A DNA stretch of 64,000 nucleotides from Rhizobium aethiopicum. Lineage in GTDB: Bacteria; Pseudomonadota; Alphaproteobacteria; Rhizobiales; Rhizobiaceae. Shown here piece by piece: positions 40,640 through 49,364 of the stretch. Position 1 is the stretch's first letter, and every line of letters starts with the position of its first letter. The notes under the pieces were generated by a model that was given only the letters and a program-made list of their open reading frames with translations, was not told the DNA's origin and searched no databases. Both the position numbers and the translations under genes were made by a program. Where the stretch lies: NCBI RefSeq assembly GCF_900094625.1, contig NZ_FMAJ01000003.1, positions 186,001-250,000 of the forward strand, given 5' to 3'.

Positions 40640-41420
40640 AATGCCGCCTTTCCATTCCACCGGGCGGCCTCCGCTAAAACGGCCGCCCGAGCATTCCCCG
40701 CTTTGACGGGCTGGCGGCATCCTCATGAAGCCACTCGCCTGCCGGTTCACTCAAACACGGCACAGAAGTCCGTTGCAGGTACCGCGTTCATGCGGCGCCT
40801 TCATCCGGCGTTCCGTGCCAGGCTGGCGGTCGATCCTCGTTTCGGCCGACCAGCCCGAACGCAATATTACTATCCCCTATGCAGCAGCCTCACGTTAAAC
40901 GTGTGGTTGCATAGGCACAAAACATCCCTGCCCGTAACAGCCACGTTACGGCCCAAATCCGTCAAGTGTTTGAAAAAACGGAAGCGCAAGGCTCCGTAAC
41001 AAATGGCACAAACGTATCGCCCTGCCGACGTGGCAGTTTAGACCGAACTCTGCAGGTGATGTCCGCGCCCTTTGTTGGACGCCATTTAGGCAGGATCAAA
41101 TGGCAAGATCAACGATGAATTTTACGCTAAATTAAGAAGCGGCCATTGACTCCGCCTGCCCTTTTCGGGCGTCACACCAGCGTCAAAAAAGAATCGCTGT
41201 TGAATCAAGGAGATTCCCCGTTCGGGCTATTTTGACACGCAATGAAAGAAAAAAAATAAAAATCTTCTTGACTCGCCCATGCCCCCAGGAGGGCGGGCCA
41301 GAGTCGCTCAGCGCAAAAGCATCCTTGCGCAAGCCATTGTTTTTAAACGGTTTTTCCTGTCATGGCGTTGACACGAAACAGTCGCGCGATTAACCACAAA
41401 GAGGCCGTTCAGCGGAATCG
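40640..41420 (-). promoter_or_regulatory. Long dnaA upstream region, gene-free
   Basis: No convincing ORF lies between dnaA and rpsT. The region holds nested inverted repeats (40876-40915), a CCGTAAC/GTTACGG 7-bp hairpin (40932-40951) with another CCGTAAC near 40993, one degenerate DnaA box TTAACCACA (41390-41398), and seven GANTC sites between 41148 and 41419. It should contain the dnaA promoter(s) and a long 5' leader; the start site cannot be set from sequence. Confidence 0.6.
40876..40915. repeat. Nested inverted repeat upstream of dnaA
   Basis: Outer arms CCTATGCA (40876-40883) and TGCATAGG (40908-40915) pair perfectly; inside is CACGTTAAACGTG (40891-40903), itself a perfect 6+1+6 palindrome. 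It lies about 240-275 bases before the dnaA start, in the leader or promoter region. Whether it acts as DNA operator or RNA hairpin is open. Confidence 0.6.
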
Positions 41421-41446
41421 AAAAAGCCCGGTAAAATTACCGGGCT
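41421..41446 (-). terminator. Rho-independent terminator of rpsT
   Basis: Perfect 10-bp stem AGCCCGGTAA/TTACCGGGCT with a two-base gap at its centre, followed on the minus strand by a run of T residues. It lies about 30 bases after the rpsT stop and separates rpsT from the dnaA promoter region. Confidence 0.9.
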
Positions 41447-41476
41447 AATCATAACGAAGAGGTCGTTAATGGAATA

Positions 41477-41755
41477 TTACGCGGTCGCGGTGACCGAAAG
41501 AGCCTTCACACGAGCGGCCAGGCGGGAGACCTTGCGCGATGCCGTGTTGGAGTGCAGCACGCCCTTGCTGGCGGCGCGGGCGAGTTCCGGCTGAGCTGCC
41601 AGGAAAGCCGCCTTCGCCTTGTCGGCGTCACCGGATGCGATGGCCTCTTCGACCTGGCGAACGAAAGTACGAACGCGCGAGCGACGAGCCTTATTGACGT
41701 CGGTACGGCGGGCGATCTTGCGGGTCGCTTTTTTCGCCGAAGTTGTATTGGCCAT
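41477..41755 (-). CDS. rpsT: 30S ribosomal protein S20
   Basis: 92-residue basic helical protein starting [17 protein letters not shown], with the S20 core [16 protein letters not shown] and [19 protein letters not shown] at 41755 is the family start; the frame extends nine codons upstream. AGAGAGG-type ribosome site precedes it. Strong terminator downstream. Confidence 0.97.
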   Translation of the reverse strand: MANTTSAKKATRKIARRTDVNKARRSRVRTFVRQVEEAIASGDADKAKAAFLAAQPELARAASKGVLHSNTASRKVSRLAARVKALSVTATA

Positions 41756-41946
41756 GGATGCCTCTCTCAAGAATTCGAACAAACTCCGCCATTACCGCGG
41801 GCCCTGCGGCCACAAAATCCAGCAATTCGGGAGCAATCGCGGAAAACCAGACCGGCTTTCCGAACCGTGGGCGGGCATATAACCCTAAAGCCGGCCCACG
41901 TCAACGCGGATTTTCAAGCTTTCCAGCCGCAAGCGCCGAAAAGCAT

Positions 41947-42720
41947 TCAACGGTGCTTGAAGACAGGTTTGCGCTTCTCGACGAAGGCCGTCATGCCTTC
42001 CTTCTGATCGTCCGTGGCAAAGAGACTGTGAAACAGGCGGCGTTCGAACCGCAAGCCTTCCTCCAGCGTCGTCTCGAACGCGCGGTTGACCGCCTCCTTG
42101 GCCATCATGACCGAGGGCTGGGAAAGCGACGCGATCTTTTCGGCCGCGGCAAGAGCCTCGTCGATCAGACGCTCGGGCGCCACCACACGCGATACGAGTC
42201 CTGATCGTTCCGCCTCGGCCGCATCCATCATGCGGCCGGTCAGGATCAGATCCATCGCCTTCGCCTTGCCGACGGCGCGCGTCAGCCGCTGCGAGCCGCC
42301 CATGCCGGGGATGACGCCAAGGGTGATCTCGGGTTGGCCGAACTTCGCCGTCTCCGAGGCGATGATGAAGTCGCACATCATGGCGAGTTCGCAGCCACCG
42401 CCGAGGGCAAAACCGCTGACGGCAGCGATTACCGGCTTGCGCGCCTTGGCGACGTCATCCCAGCCGCTGATGAAGTCACTCTTATAGATATCGGCGAACT
42501 GAAGCGGCTGCATCTCCTTGATGTCGGCGCCGGCGGCAAAGGCGCGCTCTGAGCCGGTGAGCACGATCGCACCGACGGACCCATCTTGATGGAAAGCGGC
42601 ATAGGCGTCTTTCAGCTCCCTCAGCACGGTGGAGTTCAGCGCGTTCAGCGCCTGCGGGCGGTTCAGCGTGACGAGGCCGACATTGCCTCGGGTTTCGACG
42701 ATCAGGGTCTCGTAAGCCAT
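41947..42720 (-). CDS. Enoyl-CoA hydratase
   Basis: 257-residue crotonase-fold enzyme. [11 protein letters not shown] (oxyanion hole), [14 protein letters not shown] and the catalytic Glu pair in [20 protein letters not shown] are all present, so it is probably an active 2-enoyl-CoA hydratase (FadB1-like short-chain type). The ATG at 42720 gives the standard N-terminus [12 protein letters not shown]. 22 bases after mutM on the same strand. Confidence 0.93.
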   Translation of the reverse strand: MAYETLIVETRGNVGLVTLNRPQALNALNSTVLRELKDAYAAFHQDGSVGAIVLTGSERAFAAGADIKEMQPLQFADIYKSDFISGWDDVAKARKPVIAAVSGFALGGGCELAMMCDFIIASETAKFGQPEITLGVIPGMGGSQRLTRAVGKAKAMDLILTGRMMDAAEAERSGLVSRVVAPERLIDEALAAAEKIASLSQPSVMMAKEAVNRAFETTLEEGLRFERRLFHSLFATDDQKEGMTAFVEKRKPVFKHR

Positions 42721-42742
42721 GCTGTTCTCCCGGTTGCATCTG

Positions 42743-43633
42743 TTACTTCTGACAGGCGGCGCAATAGAAGGTGGAGCGACCCGCCTGCACGATACGTGCG
42801 ACCGTACCGCCGCAGCCGGGCGTGCCGCAAGCCTGACCTTCGCGATCATAGACGGAGAAGGAATGCTGGAAATAACCGAGCGATCCGTCGGCCTGAATAT
42901 GATCTCGCAGCGACGATCCGCCGGCCGCGATCGCATCGGTGATGACAGCGCGGATCGAGGCGACCAGCAGGTCGAGCTGCTGCTTCGGCAGGCCGCCGGG
43001 CGTCACCAGCGTGCCGGCAGCACGGAGCGGCGACAAATGCGCGCGCCACAGCGCCTCGCATACATATATATTGCCGAGACCGGCAATGTTCTTCTGGTCG
43101 AGCAGCGCACTCTTCAGCGGCTGCGCCTTGTCCCGGAAGCGTTCGGCCAGATAAGCGGCGCCGAGTTCGTTTCCGGTCGGCTCCGGGCCGAGATCGCGGA
43201 AGAAGGGGTGGGCGGCGAGATCGGCGCGTCCGACCATATCCATGAAGCCGAAACGACGCGGGTCGTTGTAGATGACGCGGCGAGCGCCGTCCGGGCCCTG
43301 CAGATGAAAGACGACGTGGTCGTGTTTCTCGTCCTTCGAGCGGGCGTGGTGGAATTGGCCCGGCATCGCGGAGGCGGCGCCCTCCTCGATGCGGAAGGAG
43401 CCGGACATGCCGAGATGGGAAATCAGCGTATTGCCGTCGTCGAGATCGACCAGCAGATATTTGGCGCGGCGGCCAAGGCCGACGATGGTGCGGCCGGACA
43501 CTTTTTCCGCCAAAGCGTCGGGAAAAGGAAAGCGCAGGTCCCCACGGCGCAGCTCCAGCCTTGCGACGCGAGCCCCCTCCATCGCCGGCGCAAGGCCACG
43601 TTTGACCGTTTCGACTTCTGGCAATTCCGGCAT
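42743..43633 (-). CDS. mutM: Formamidopyrimidine-DNA glycosylase MutM
   Basis: Removes 8-oxoguanine and opens the abasic site. 296 residues: catalytic N-terminal Pro in [26 protein letters not shown], and a C-terminal zinc finger with CGTPGCGG and FYCAACQK (four Cys). Complete and divergent from ubiE. Confidence 0.96.
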   Translation of the reverse strand: MPELPEVETVKRGLAPAMEGARVARLELRRGDLRFPFPDALAEKVSGRTIVGLGRRAKYLLVDLDDGNTLISHLGMSGSFRIEEGAASAMPGQFHHARSKDEKHDHVVFHLQGPDGARRVIYNDPRRFGFMDMVGRADLAAHPFFRDLGPEPTGNELGAAYLAERFRDKAQPLKSALLDQKNIAGLGNIYVCEALWRAHLSPLRAAGTLVTPGGLPKQQLDLLVASIRAVITDAIAAGGSSLRDHIQADGSLGYFQHSFSVYDREGQACGTPGCGGTVARIVQAGRSTFYCAACQK

Positions 43634-43782
43634 CTTAACCCATCTCTATCGAACGTGTTTCAACCGAGGACGATGTGCGCTATAGCGCCAGTGTGCCGCG
43701 GAGAGCGCGGCCCCAGTGATAACGTCGCGCGCGGTCTTTCGCTATGGCCGCCGCGCCGATCTTCAAGGAACGGAGCAGCCTG

Positions 43783-44559
43783 ATGTCAGAAAGCCGCACT
43801 TCCGCCGATGGCGGCATGGAGACCTCCTACGGCTTTCGCGAGGTAGCCGGCGGCGAAAAGCAGGGCCTGGTCAACCAGGTGTTCCACAAGGTCGCCAAGC
43901 GCTACGACATCATGAACGACGTGATGTCGGCGGGCATGCACCGGCTCTGGAAAGATGCGATGATCTCGGCGCTCAACCCGCGCAAGGAGGCGGGCTACAA
44001 GGTGCTCGACGTTGCCGGCGGTACCGGCGACATCGCCTTCCGCATCGTCGAGGCCTCGGGCCGGCAGGCGCACGCCACCGTGCTCGACATCAACGGCTCG
44101 ATGCTGGGTGTCGGCGCCGAACGGGCGGAAAAGAAGAAGCTTTCCGGCAATCTTACCTTCGTCGAGGCGAATGCCGAAGAGCTGCCTTTCGAGGCAGCCA
44201 GCTTCGACGCCTACACGATCGCCTTCGGTATCCGCAACGTGCCGCGGATCGATACAGCGCTGTCGGAGGCCTACCGCGTGTTGAAGCGCGGCGGACGGCT
44301 GCTGGTGCTGGAATTTTCCGAGGTCGACATGCCGCTTCTCGACAAGATCTACGATGCCTGGTCGTTCAATGCCATTCCGCAATTCGGCAAGGCGATCACC
44401 GGCGATGCCGAACCCTACCAGTATCTGGTGGAATCGATTCGCAAGTTCCCGAACCAGGAGAATTTCGCGGCGATGATCCGCCAGGCCGGTTTTTCGCGCG
44501 TCACCTATACCAATTATACCGGCGGCATCGCCGCACTGCATTCCGGCTGGAAGCTCTGA
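43783..44559 (+). CDS. ubiE: Ubiquinone/menaquinone C-methyltransferase UbiE
   Basis: SAM-dependent C-methylation in ubiquinone synthesis. 258 residues from ATG 43783 (MSESRTS); the frame opens at 43744. Motifs [33 protein letters not shown] and FGIRNVPR are diagnostic. Next gene ubiB is 48 bases away on the same strand. Confidence 0.95.
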   Translation: MSESRTSADGGMETSYGFREVAGGEKQGLVNQVFHKVAKRYDIMNDVMSAGMHRLWKDAMISALNPRKEAGYKVLDVAGGTGDIAFRIVEASGRQAHATVLDINGSMLGVGAERAEKKKLSGNLTFVEANAEELPFEAASFDAYTIAFGIRNVPRIDTALSEAYRVLKRGGRLLVLEFSEVDMPLLDKIYDAWSFNAIPQFGKAITGDAEPYQYLVESIRKFPNQENFAAMIRQAGFSRVTYTNYTGGIAALHSGWKL

Positions 44560-44607
44560 GGGAATGAAGGAAAAAAAGACGAACCTCCCTCGGCGGGGCA
44601 CTTCAGC

Positions 44608-46182
44608 ATGAGCACTTTCGGAGCCTATTTCCGCCTTTGGCGCGTCGGCTGGGTGCTCGTGCGTGAGGGCGTCGTGTCGGCTCTGCCGTCCGAAGGCCTG
44701 CCGCCTTCGGTCGCGCTTGCCAAATCCTTCGTCACGATTTTCGAGCGCAGCAGAGCGCGGCATCAAAAGCGCAGCGACCGGCTGGCGCAGGCCGTCGAAC
44801 GGCTCGGTCCCTCCTATGTCAAGATCGGCCAGTTCCTGGCGACGCGGCCCGACGTCGTCGGCGTCGAATTCGCCAACGACCTGTCGCAGCTGCAGGACCG
44901 GATGGCCTTCTTTCCCTCTGCTGCCGCAAAGGCCAATATCGAGGGATCGCTGGGGCGGCCGATCGGCGAACTCTATGCGAGCTTCGGCGAGCCGATCGCG
45001 GCCGCCTCGATCGCGCAGGTGCATCCGGCCGAAGTCGAGACATCCGAAGGCCGAAAGAAGGTTGCCGTCAAGATCGTGCGACCCGGCGTGCGGCAGCGTT
45101 TTGCCCATGACATCGAGGCAATGTACCTCGTTGCCCATATGCAGGAGCGTTTCATGCCGTCGAGCCGGCGGCTGCGGCCGGTCGAGGTGACGAAGACGCT
45201 GGAACAGACGACGAAGGTGGAGATGGATCTTCGCCTGGAGGCGGCAGCGCTTTCGGAGATCGCCGAAAACACCGACAGCGATCCCGGCTTTCGCGTGCCG
45301 AAGGTCGACTGGGAGCGCACGGGCCGCGACGTCATCACCATGGAATGGATCGACGGCACGAGAATGTCCGATGTCGAGGGACTGCGCGCGGCCGGCCATG
45401 ACCTCAATCTGCTCGCCGACACGCTGATCCAGTCTTTCCTGCGGCACACGCTGCGCGACGGTTTCTTCCATGCCGATATGCATCCGGGCAATCTCTTCGT
45501 CGATGCCGGCGGCATGATCGTCGCTGTCGACATGGGCATTGTCGGGCGGCTCGGTAAGAAGGAGCGACGGTTCCTCGCCGAGATTCTTTATGGCTTCATC
45601 ACCCGCGATTACGTCCGGGTCGCAGAGGTGCACTTCGAGGCCGGCTACGTGCCCGGCCACCACAATGTCGAAAGCTTCGCCCAGGCGATCCGCGCGATCG
45701 GCGAGCCGATCCATGGGCAGCCGGCTGAAACGATCTCGATGGGTAAGCTCCTGACGCTGCTGTTCGAAGTGACCGAACTCTTCGACATGGCGACACGGCC
45801 GGAGCTGGTGATGCTGCAGAAGACCATGGTCGTGGTCGAAGGCGTGTCGCGCATGCTCAATCCGCGCTTCAATATGTGGAAGGCCTCCGAGCCGGTCGTC
45901 GGCGACTGGATCCGCACCAATCTCGGGCCGAAGCGGATCGTCACCGACCTCAAGGACGGGCTGAAGGCGGCGGTCAAGCTCGCCGAAGCCGCGCCCGAAA
46001 TCGCGGCGAAAACCGAGAAATTCCACCACCAGCTGCTGCATATGAGCGAACATGGCCTACGTTTCGACGATCAGACGGCCGAGGCAATCGGCAAGGCCGA
46101 GGCACGGCATAACCGTTCGGGCAGGATCGCGCTCTGGGTGATCGCATTGACGCTTCTCTATATTGCCTGGATGCTGAGCTGA
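44608..46182 (+). CDS. ubiB: Ubiquinone biosynthesis ABC1-family kinase UbiB
   Basis: 524-residue atypical kinase required for ubiquinone synthesis. KxGQ motif in YVKIGQFLATRPD, Ala-rich loop in PIAAASIAQVH, and HADMHPGNLFVD then VDMGIVG are the family catalytic motifs; a C-terminal hydrophobic segment (about 505-523) anchors it to the membrane. In related genomes I remember coaBC following directly; here the 46.3-56.4 kb block lies between. Confidence 0.95.
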   Translation: MSTFGAYFRLWRVGWVLVREGVVSALPSEGLPPSVALAKSFVTIFERSRARHQKRSDRLAQAVERLGPSYVKIGQFLATRPDVVGVEFANDLSQLQDRMAFFPSAAAKANIEGSLGRPIGELYASFGEPIAAASIAQVHPAEVETSEGRKKVAVKIVRPGVRQRFAHDIEAMYLVAHMQERFMPSSRRLRPVEVTKTLEQTTKVEMDLRLEAAALSEIAENTDSDPGFRVPKVDWERTGRDVITMEWIDGTRMSDVEGLRAAGHDLNLLADTLIQSFLRHTLRDGFFHADMHPGNLFVDAGGMIVAVDMGIVGRLGKKERRFLAEILYGFITRDYVRVAEVHFEAGYVPGHHNVESFAQAIRAIGEPIHGQPAETISMGKLLTLLFEVTELFDMATRPELVMLQKTMVVVEGVSRMLNPRFNMWKASEPVVGDWIRTNLGPKRIVTDLKDGLKAAVKLAEAAPEIAAKTEKFHHQLLHMSEHGLRFDDQTAEAIGKAEARHNRSGRIALWVIALTLLYIAWMLS

Positions 46183-46270
46183 CCGCTCCGATAACATGCT
46201 GTGTTCGGCATTTAGGATATCCCATGTGACGGAGGGCTCGCTTAGTCTCGCAGTTTAGGAGATAAGGCAC

Positions 46271-47848
46271 ATGCAGCACGAACGCTCTGGCATCGAACTT
46301 TCCGGACGACCGCTCGGTTTCGCCGAGATGGTAACGATTGGTGCCGGCAAGGCGCGGGTTTCGGCTTCCGCAACCGGCATGGCCCGCATCGCGATTGCCC
46401 GCGAAATCGTCGAAGACGCGATCGCATCCGGCATGCCGGTCTACGGCTCGACGACAGGCGTCGGCGCCATGAAGGACGTGGAATGGTCGGCCGACGAGCT
46501 CGATACCTTCAATCTCGGCCTGGTGCGCGCTCATCATTTCGGCACCGGCACGCCCTTTTCCTGCAATGTCGTGCGCAATGCCATGGCGATCCGCATCAAC
46601 ACGGCGCTGACCGGTCAGGTCGGCTGCACGCCGGAACTGATCGAGGCCTATATCCGGATGCTCGAGGCCGATCTTGTCCCGGTTGTGCGTCGCACCGGCT
46701 CCATCGGCTGCGCCGATATCGGCCTGATGGGGCAGATCGGCGCGGTGCTGACCGGTGTCGGCGAAGCGGTCTACCGCGGCAACCGGATGCAGGCGGCCGA
46801 CGCGTTCCGGGAGGCGGGACTGGAACCGGTGCGGATGGCGCCGCGCGACAGCCTCGCCTCGCTGAGTGTCAATGCGGTGAGCTTTGCGGCGGCGGCGGAA
46901 ACGACGCGCAATGCCGCGGCCTCGATCCGCATCCTGCTCGCCACGGCGATGATGGCCGCCGGCGCACTCGGCGCCTCCCGCGATCCCTGGAAGGCGGTTC
47001 GCCATGTCGGCACGGCGCGCGAGGCGCTGATCGGCGCCTGGCTCTGCAACGCGTCGGACGAATGGGACTGGCCTGTTGCAACGCATGTGCAGGATCCGCT
47101 CAGCCTGCGCATGATCGCCCAGGTGTTCGGCGCCGTCATTGAAAATCTGCTCTCGACCGGTCACAAGATCCTCGCCGCCACCGGGCGCTCGGACGACAAT
47201 CCGGTCGTCGTCGAGGGTCGGGTAATGACATCAGGCGGTTCGCTTCCGCTCGATGTGACGATCCTGCTTGAATCGGCCGCGCTCTGCATGGCGCATGCGG
47301 CGCGAAACGCCTTCAACCGCTGCGTCATCCTCGGCAACGGCCAGCGGCGCGACCTGCCCGTCAATCTGGTGCCGCCGGGACGGATCGCCACCGGTTTCGG
47401 GCCGATCATCAAGCTGGCCGGCGAGATCTTCTCGCGCGTCTTGTCGATGTCCGGCCCCGTTTCGGCGCAGTCGCTGGTGGTCGCAGCCGGCCTGGAGGAC
47501 GAGGCCGCCTTCCTGCCGCTGGTCATCGAGCGCTTCGAGCGGCAGATGCAGGCGCTGAAGCGGCTCGCGGCGCTCGAGGCGCTGCTGTCTGCCCAGGCGA
47601 TCGACATTCTCGGCGATGAACCGAAGGGCGTCGCCGGCATGCTCTATGAGGTCGTGCGCAAACATGCGGCTTTTTACACCGTCGACCGGCCGCTTTCAGC
47701 CGAGGTGGAGGCGATCGAGGAAGAACTCGGCTCGGACGATTTCCTCTCGAAACTGACCGAACAGGTTCCGATCGCCTCCTTCGACGATTTCTTCGCACTC
47801 GGTTCCCCGGAGCCCATCGAAGGGCGCTTGGCCAGCCGAGCAGGGTGA
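46271..47848 (+). CDS. HAL/PAL-family lyase without canonical MIO triad, candidate ergothionase
   Basis: 525-residue member of the aromatic amino acid lyase superfamily. Seen: VYGSTTGVG (about 58-65) with the catalytic-type Tyr, RAHHFGTGTP (about 86-95), and the C-terminal DNPVVVEGRVMTSGGSLPLDV. At the position of GSVGASGDLAP it has GSIGCADIG (143-151): the Ala-Ser-Gly that forms the MIO cofactor is missing, replaced by Gly-Cys-Ala or Cys-Ala-Asp depending on gap placement. Ergothionases are known members of this fold that eliminate trimethylamine and, as I recall, do not need MIO. With the downstream urocanase-, DUF917-, hydantoinase- and carbamoylase-like genes this suggests elimination of trimethylamine from (S-methyl)ergothioneine. 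Ribosome site TAGGAGA. Substrate is inference. Confidence 0.75.
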   Translation: MQHERSGIELSGRPLGFAEMVTIGAGKARVSASATGMARIAIAREIVEDAIASGMPVYGSTTGVGAMKDVEWSADELDTFNLGLVRAHHFGTGTPFSCNVVRNAMAIRINTALTGQVGCTPELIEAYIRMLEADLVPVVRRTGSIGCADIGLMGQIGAVLTGVGEAVYRGNRMQAADAFREAGLEPVRMAPRDSLASLSVNAVSFAAAAETTRNAAASIRILLATAMMAAGALGASRDPWKAVRHVGTAREALIGAWLCNASDEWDWPVATHVQDPLSLRMIAQVFGAVIENLLSTGHKILAATGRSDDNPVVVEGRVMTSGGSLPLDVTILLESAALCMAHAARNAFNRCVILGNGQRRDLPVNLVPPGRIATGFGPIIKLAGEIFSRVLSMSGPVSAQSLVVAAGLEDEAAFLPLVIERFERQMQALKRLAALEALLSAQAIDILGDEPKGVAGMLYEVVRKHAAFYTVDRPLSAEVEAIEEELGSDDFLSKLTEQVPIASFDDFFALGSPEPIEGRLASRAG

Positions 47849-47899
47849 TTGCGGGCCGAAGGCCCAAAATCTCAATCCTGCTCTACATTAACCAATCGA

Positions 47900-47942
47900 A
47901 GCATGAGCCCTCCGAAAGACGCGGGCGCTTTGGCCTCATGCT
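47900..47942 (+). promoter_or_regulatory. Inverted repeat in leader of hydantoinase-like gene
   Basis: AGCATGAG (47900-47907) and its perfect complement CTCATGCT (47935-47942) are separated by 27 bases, themselves partly self-complementary (AAAG and CTTT). The gap of 136 bases after the lyase gene, absent between the other genes of this cluster, suggests a second promoter or a processing/regulatory structure here. Confidence 0.45.
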
Positions 47943-47984
47943 CCAGCCGGCAACGGTTTGACTTCACTCTAGGAAGGAAGCGGC

Positions 47985-49364
47985 ATGGACTTCGATCTCG
48001 TTCTACAGGGCACGGTGGTGCTGCCGGACCGCATTCTCGAACAGGGTTATGTCGCCGCGCGTGACGGCAGGATCGCCGAGGTGGGCGTCGGCGCGCCGCC
48101 GGCGGCGCGTGAACGCCACCTGCTCGCAAGAGCGCTGATCCTGCCCGGGGCCATCGACGCGCAGGTGCATTCGCTTTCCCAGAAGAACCAGGAGGACTTC
48201 GTCTGGTCGACGCGCTCGGCTGCGGCCGGCGGCGTCACCGTCATCGTCGACATGCCCTATGACGAAGGCGACCTCGTCTGCTCGGCAGCGGCGGTGAAGC
48301 GAAAGATCGACCATGCCGCTCCGCAGGCGCGTGTCGATTTTGCGCTGTACGGCACCGTCGACCCGGAGGAAGGCCCGGCGCGGATTGCCGAGATGGTGGA
48401 GGCGGGCGTTGCGGCTTTCAAATTCTCCACTTTCGGCACCGACCCCAAACGTTTTCCGCGCATTCCACCGGCCCTGCTCGACGCCTGCTTTGCAGCGATC
48501 GCGCCGACCGGGCTGACGGCGGGCGTGCATAATGAGGATGACGAGGCGGTGCGCAGCTATATGGAACAGGTAAAGGCGCGCGGCATCACCGACTGGCGGG
48601 CGCATGGCCTGTCGCGGCCGCCGATTACCGAGCTTCTGGCGATGCACACGATCTTCGAGACCGGGGCCAATACCGGCTGCCCCTCACATGTGGTCCACTG
48701 CTCGCTGGGGCGCGGTTATGACATCGCGCGGGCCTACCGCCGCGACGGTTTTGCCGCGACCGTCGAATGCTGCATCCATTACCTGACACTCGACGAGGAA
48801 AACGACGTGAGGCGCCTCGGCGGCAAGGCGAAGATCAATCCGCCGGTGCGACCGCGCGCCGAAGTGGAGCGGCTCTGGCGGAAGGTCGCCGAGGGCGATG
48901 TCTGGCTGGTCTCGACGGACCACGTCAGCTGGTCGGAAAACCGCAAGACCAACCCCGACATGCTCGCCAATGCGTCCGGTGTTCCCGGCCTCGAGGTGAT
49001 GGTGCCGCTTTTCGTCAAGGGCGCTCTCGAGCGAGGCATTCCCCTGACGTGGGCCGCGCGGCTGATGGCCGATAATCCGGCGAAGCATTTCCGGCTCGAG
49101 CACATCAAGGGGGCGCTGACACCAGGAAAGGACGCCGATATCACCGTGCTGGAGCCGCGGGAAACTATTTACGATGCGTCTGCGAGCGGCAACAACGTCG
49201 TCGGCTGGAGCCCCTATAACGGCATTCGCCTGCCCTGGACCGTATCCGCCACCTATCTGCGCGGCGAAAAGATCGCCGAGGGCGGGAAGGTGCTGGCCGA
49301 GCCCGGCATTGGCCGGTTCGTCCGGCCGTCGCCGCGCCTGGTCATTTCGGGAACAGCCGCATGA
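47985..49364 (+). CDS. Cyclic amidohydrolase (hydantoinase/allantoinase-like)
   Basis: 459-residue dihydroorotase/hydantoinase-family metal hydrolase. Ligand-type residues visible are Lys146 (AAFKFSTFG), His182 (GVHNED), His238 (VVHCSLG) and Asp312 (STDHVSWS). The first HxH motif is QVH (Gln60-His62 in GAIDAQVHS), so one usual zinc His is Gln; such QVH variants exist in the superfamily. Proposed step: opening of hydantoin-5-propionate to N-carbamoyl-glutamate. Good ribosome site AGGAAGG. Its stop overlaps the carbamoylase start by four bases, pairing the two hydrolases functionally. Confidence 0.8.
   Translation: MDFDLVLQGTVVLPDRILEQGYVAARDGRIAEVGVGAPPAARERHLLARALILPGAIDAQVHSLSQKNQEDFVWSTRSAAAGGVTVIVDMPYDEGDLVCSAAAVKRKIDHAAPQARVDFALYGTVDPEEGPARIAEMVEAGVAAFKFSTFGTDPKRFPRIPPALLDACFAAIAPTGLTAGVHNEDDEAVRSYMEQVKARGITDWRAHGLSRPPITELLAMHTIFETGANTGCPSHVVHCSLGRGYDIARAYRRDGFAATVECCIHYLTLDEENDVRRLGGKAKINPPVRPRAEVERLWRKVAEGDVWLVSTDHVSWSENRKTNPDMLANASGVPGLEVMVPLFVKGALERGIPLTWAARLMADNPAKHFRLEHIKGALTPGKDADITVLEPRETIYDASASGNNVVGWSPYNGIRLPWTVSATYLRGEKIAEGGKVLAEPGIGRFVRPSPRLVISGTAA

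Noticed and set aside
41361..41400. TTGACA-17 bases-TAACCA as a plus-strand promoter
   Set aside because: It would run into the terminator and the minus-strand rpsT gene; no plus-strand gene follows.
39089..41420. Chromosomal origin at dnaA
   Set aside because: Only one degenerate DnaA box is visible and there is no AT-rich unwinding element with box cluster; in Rhizobiales the origin lies near hemE.
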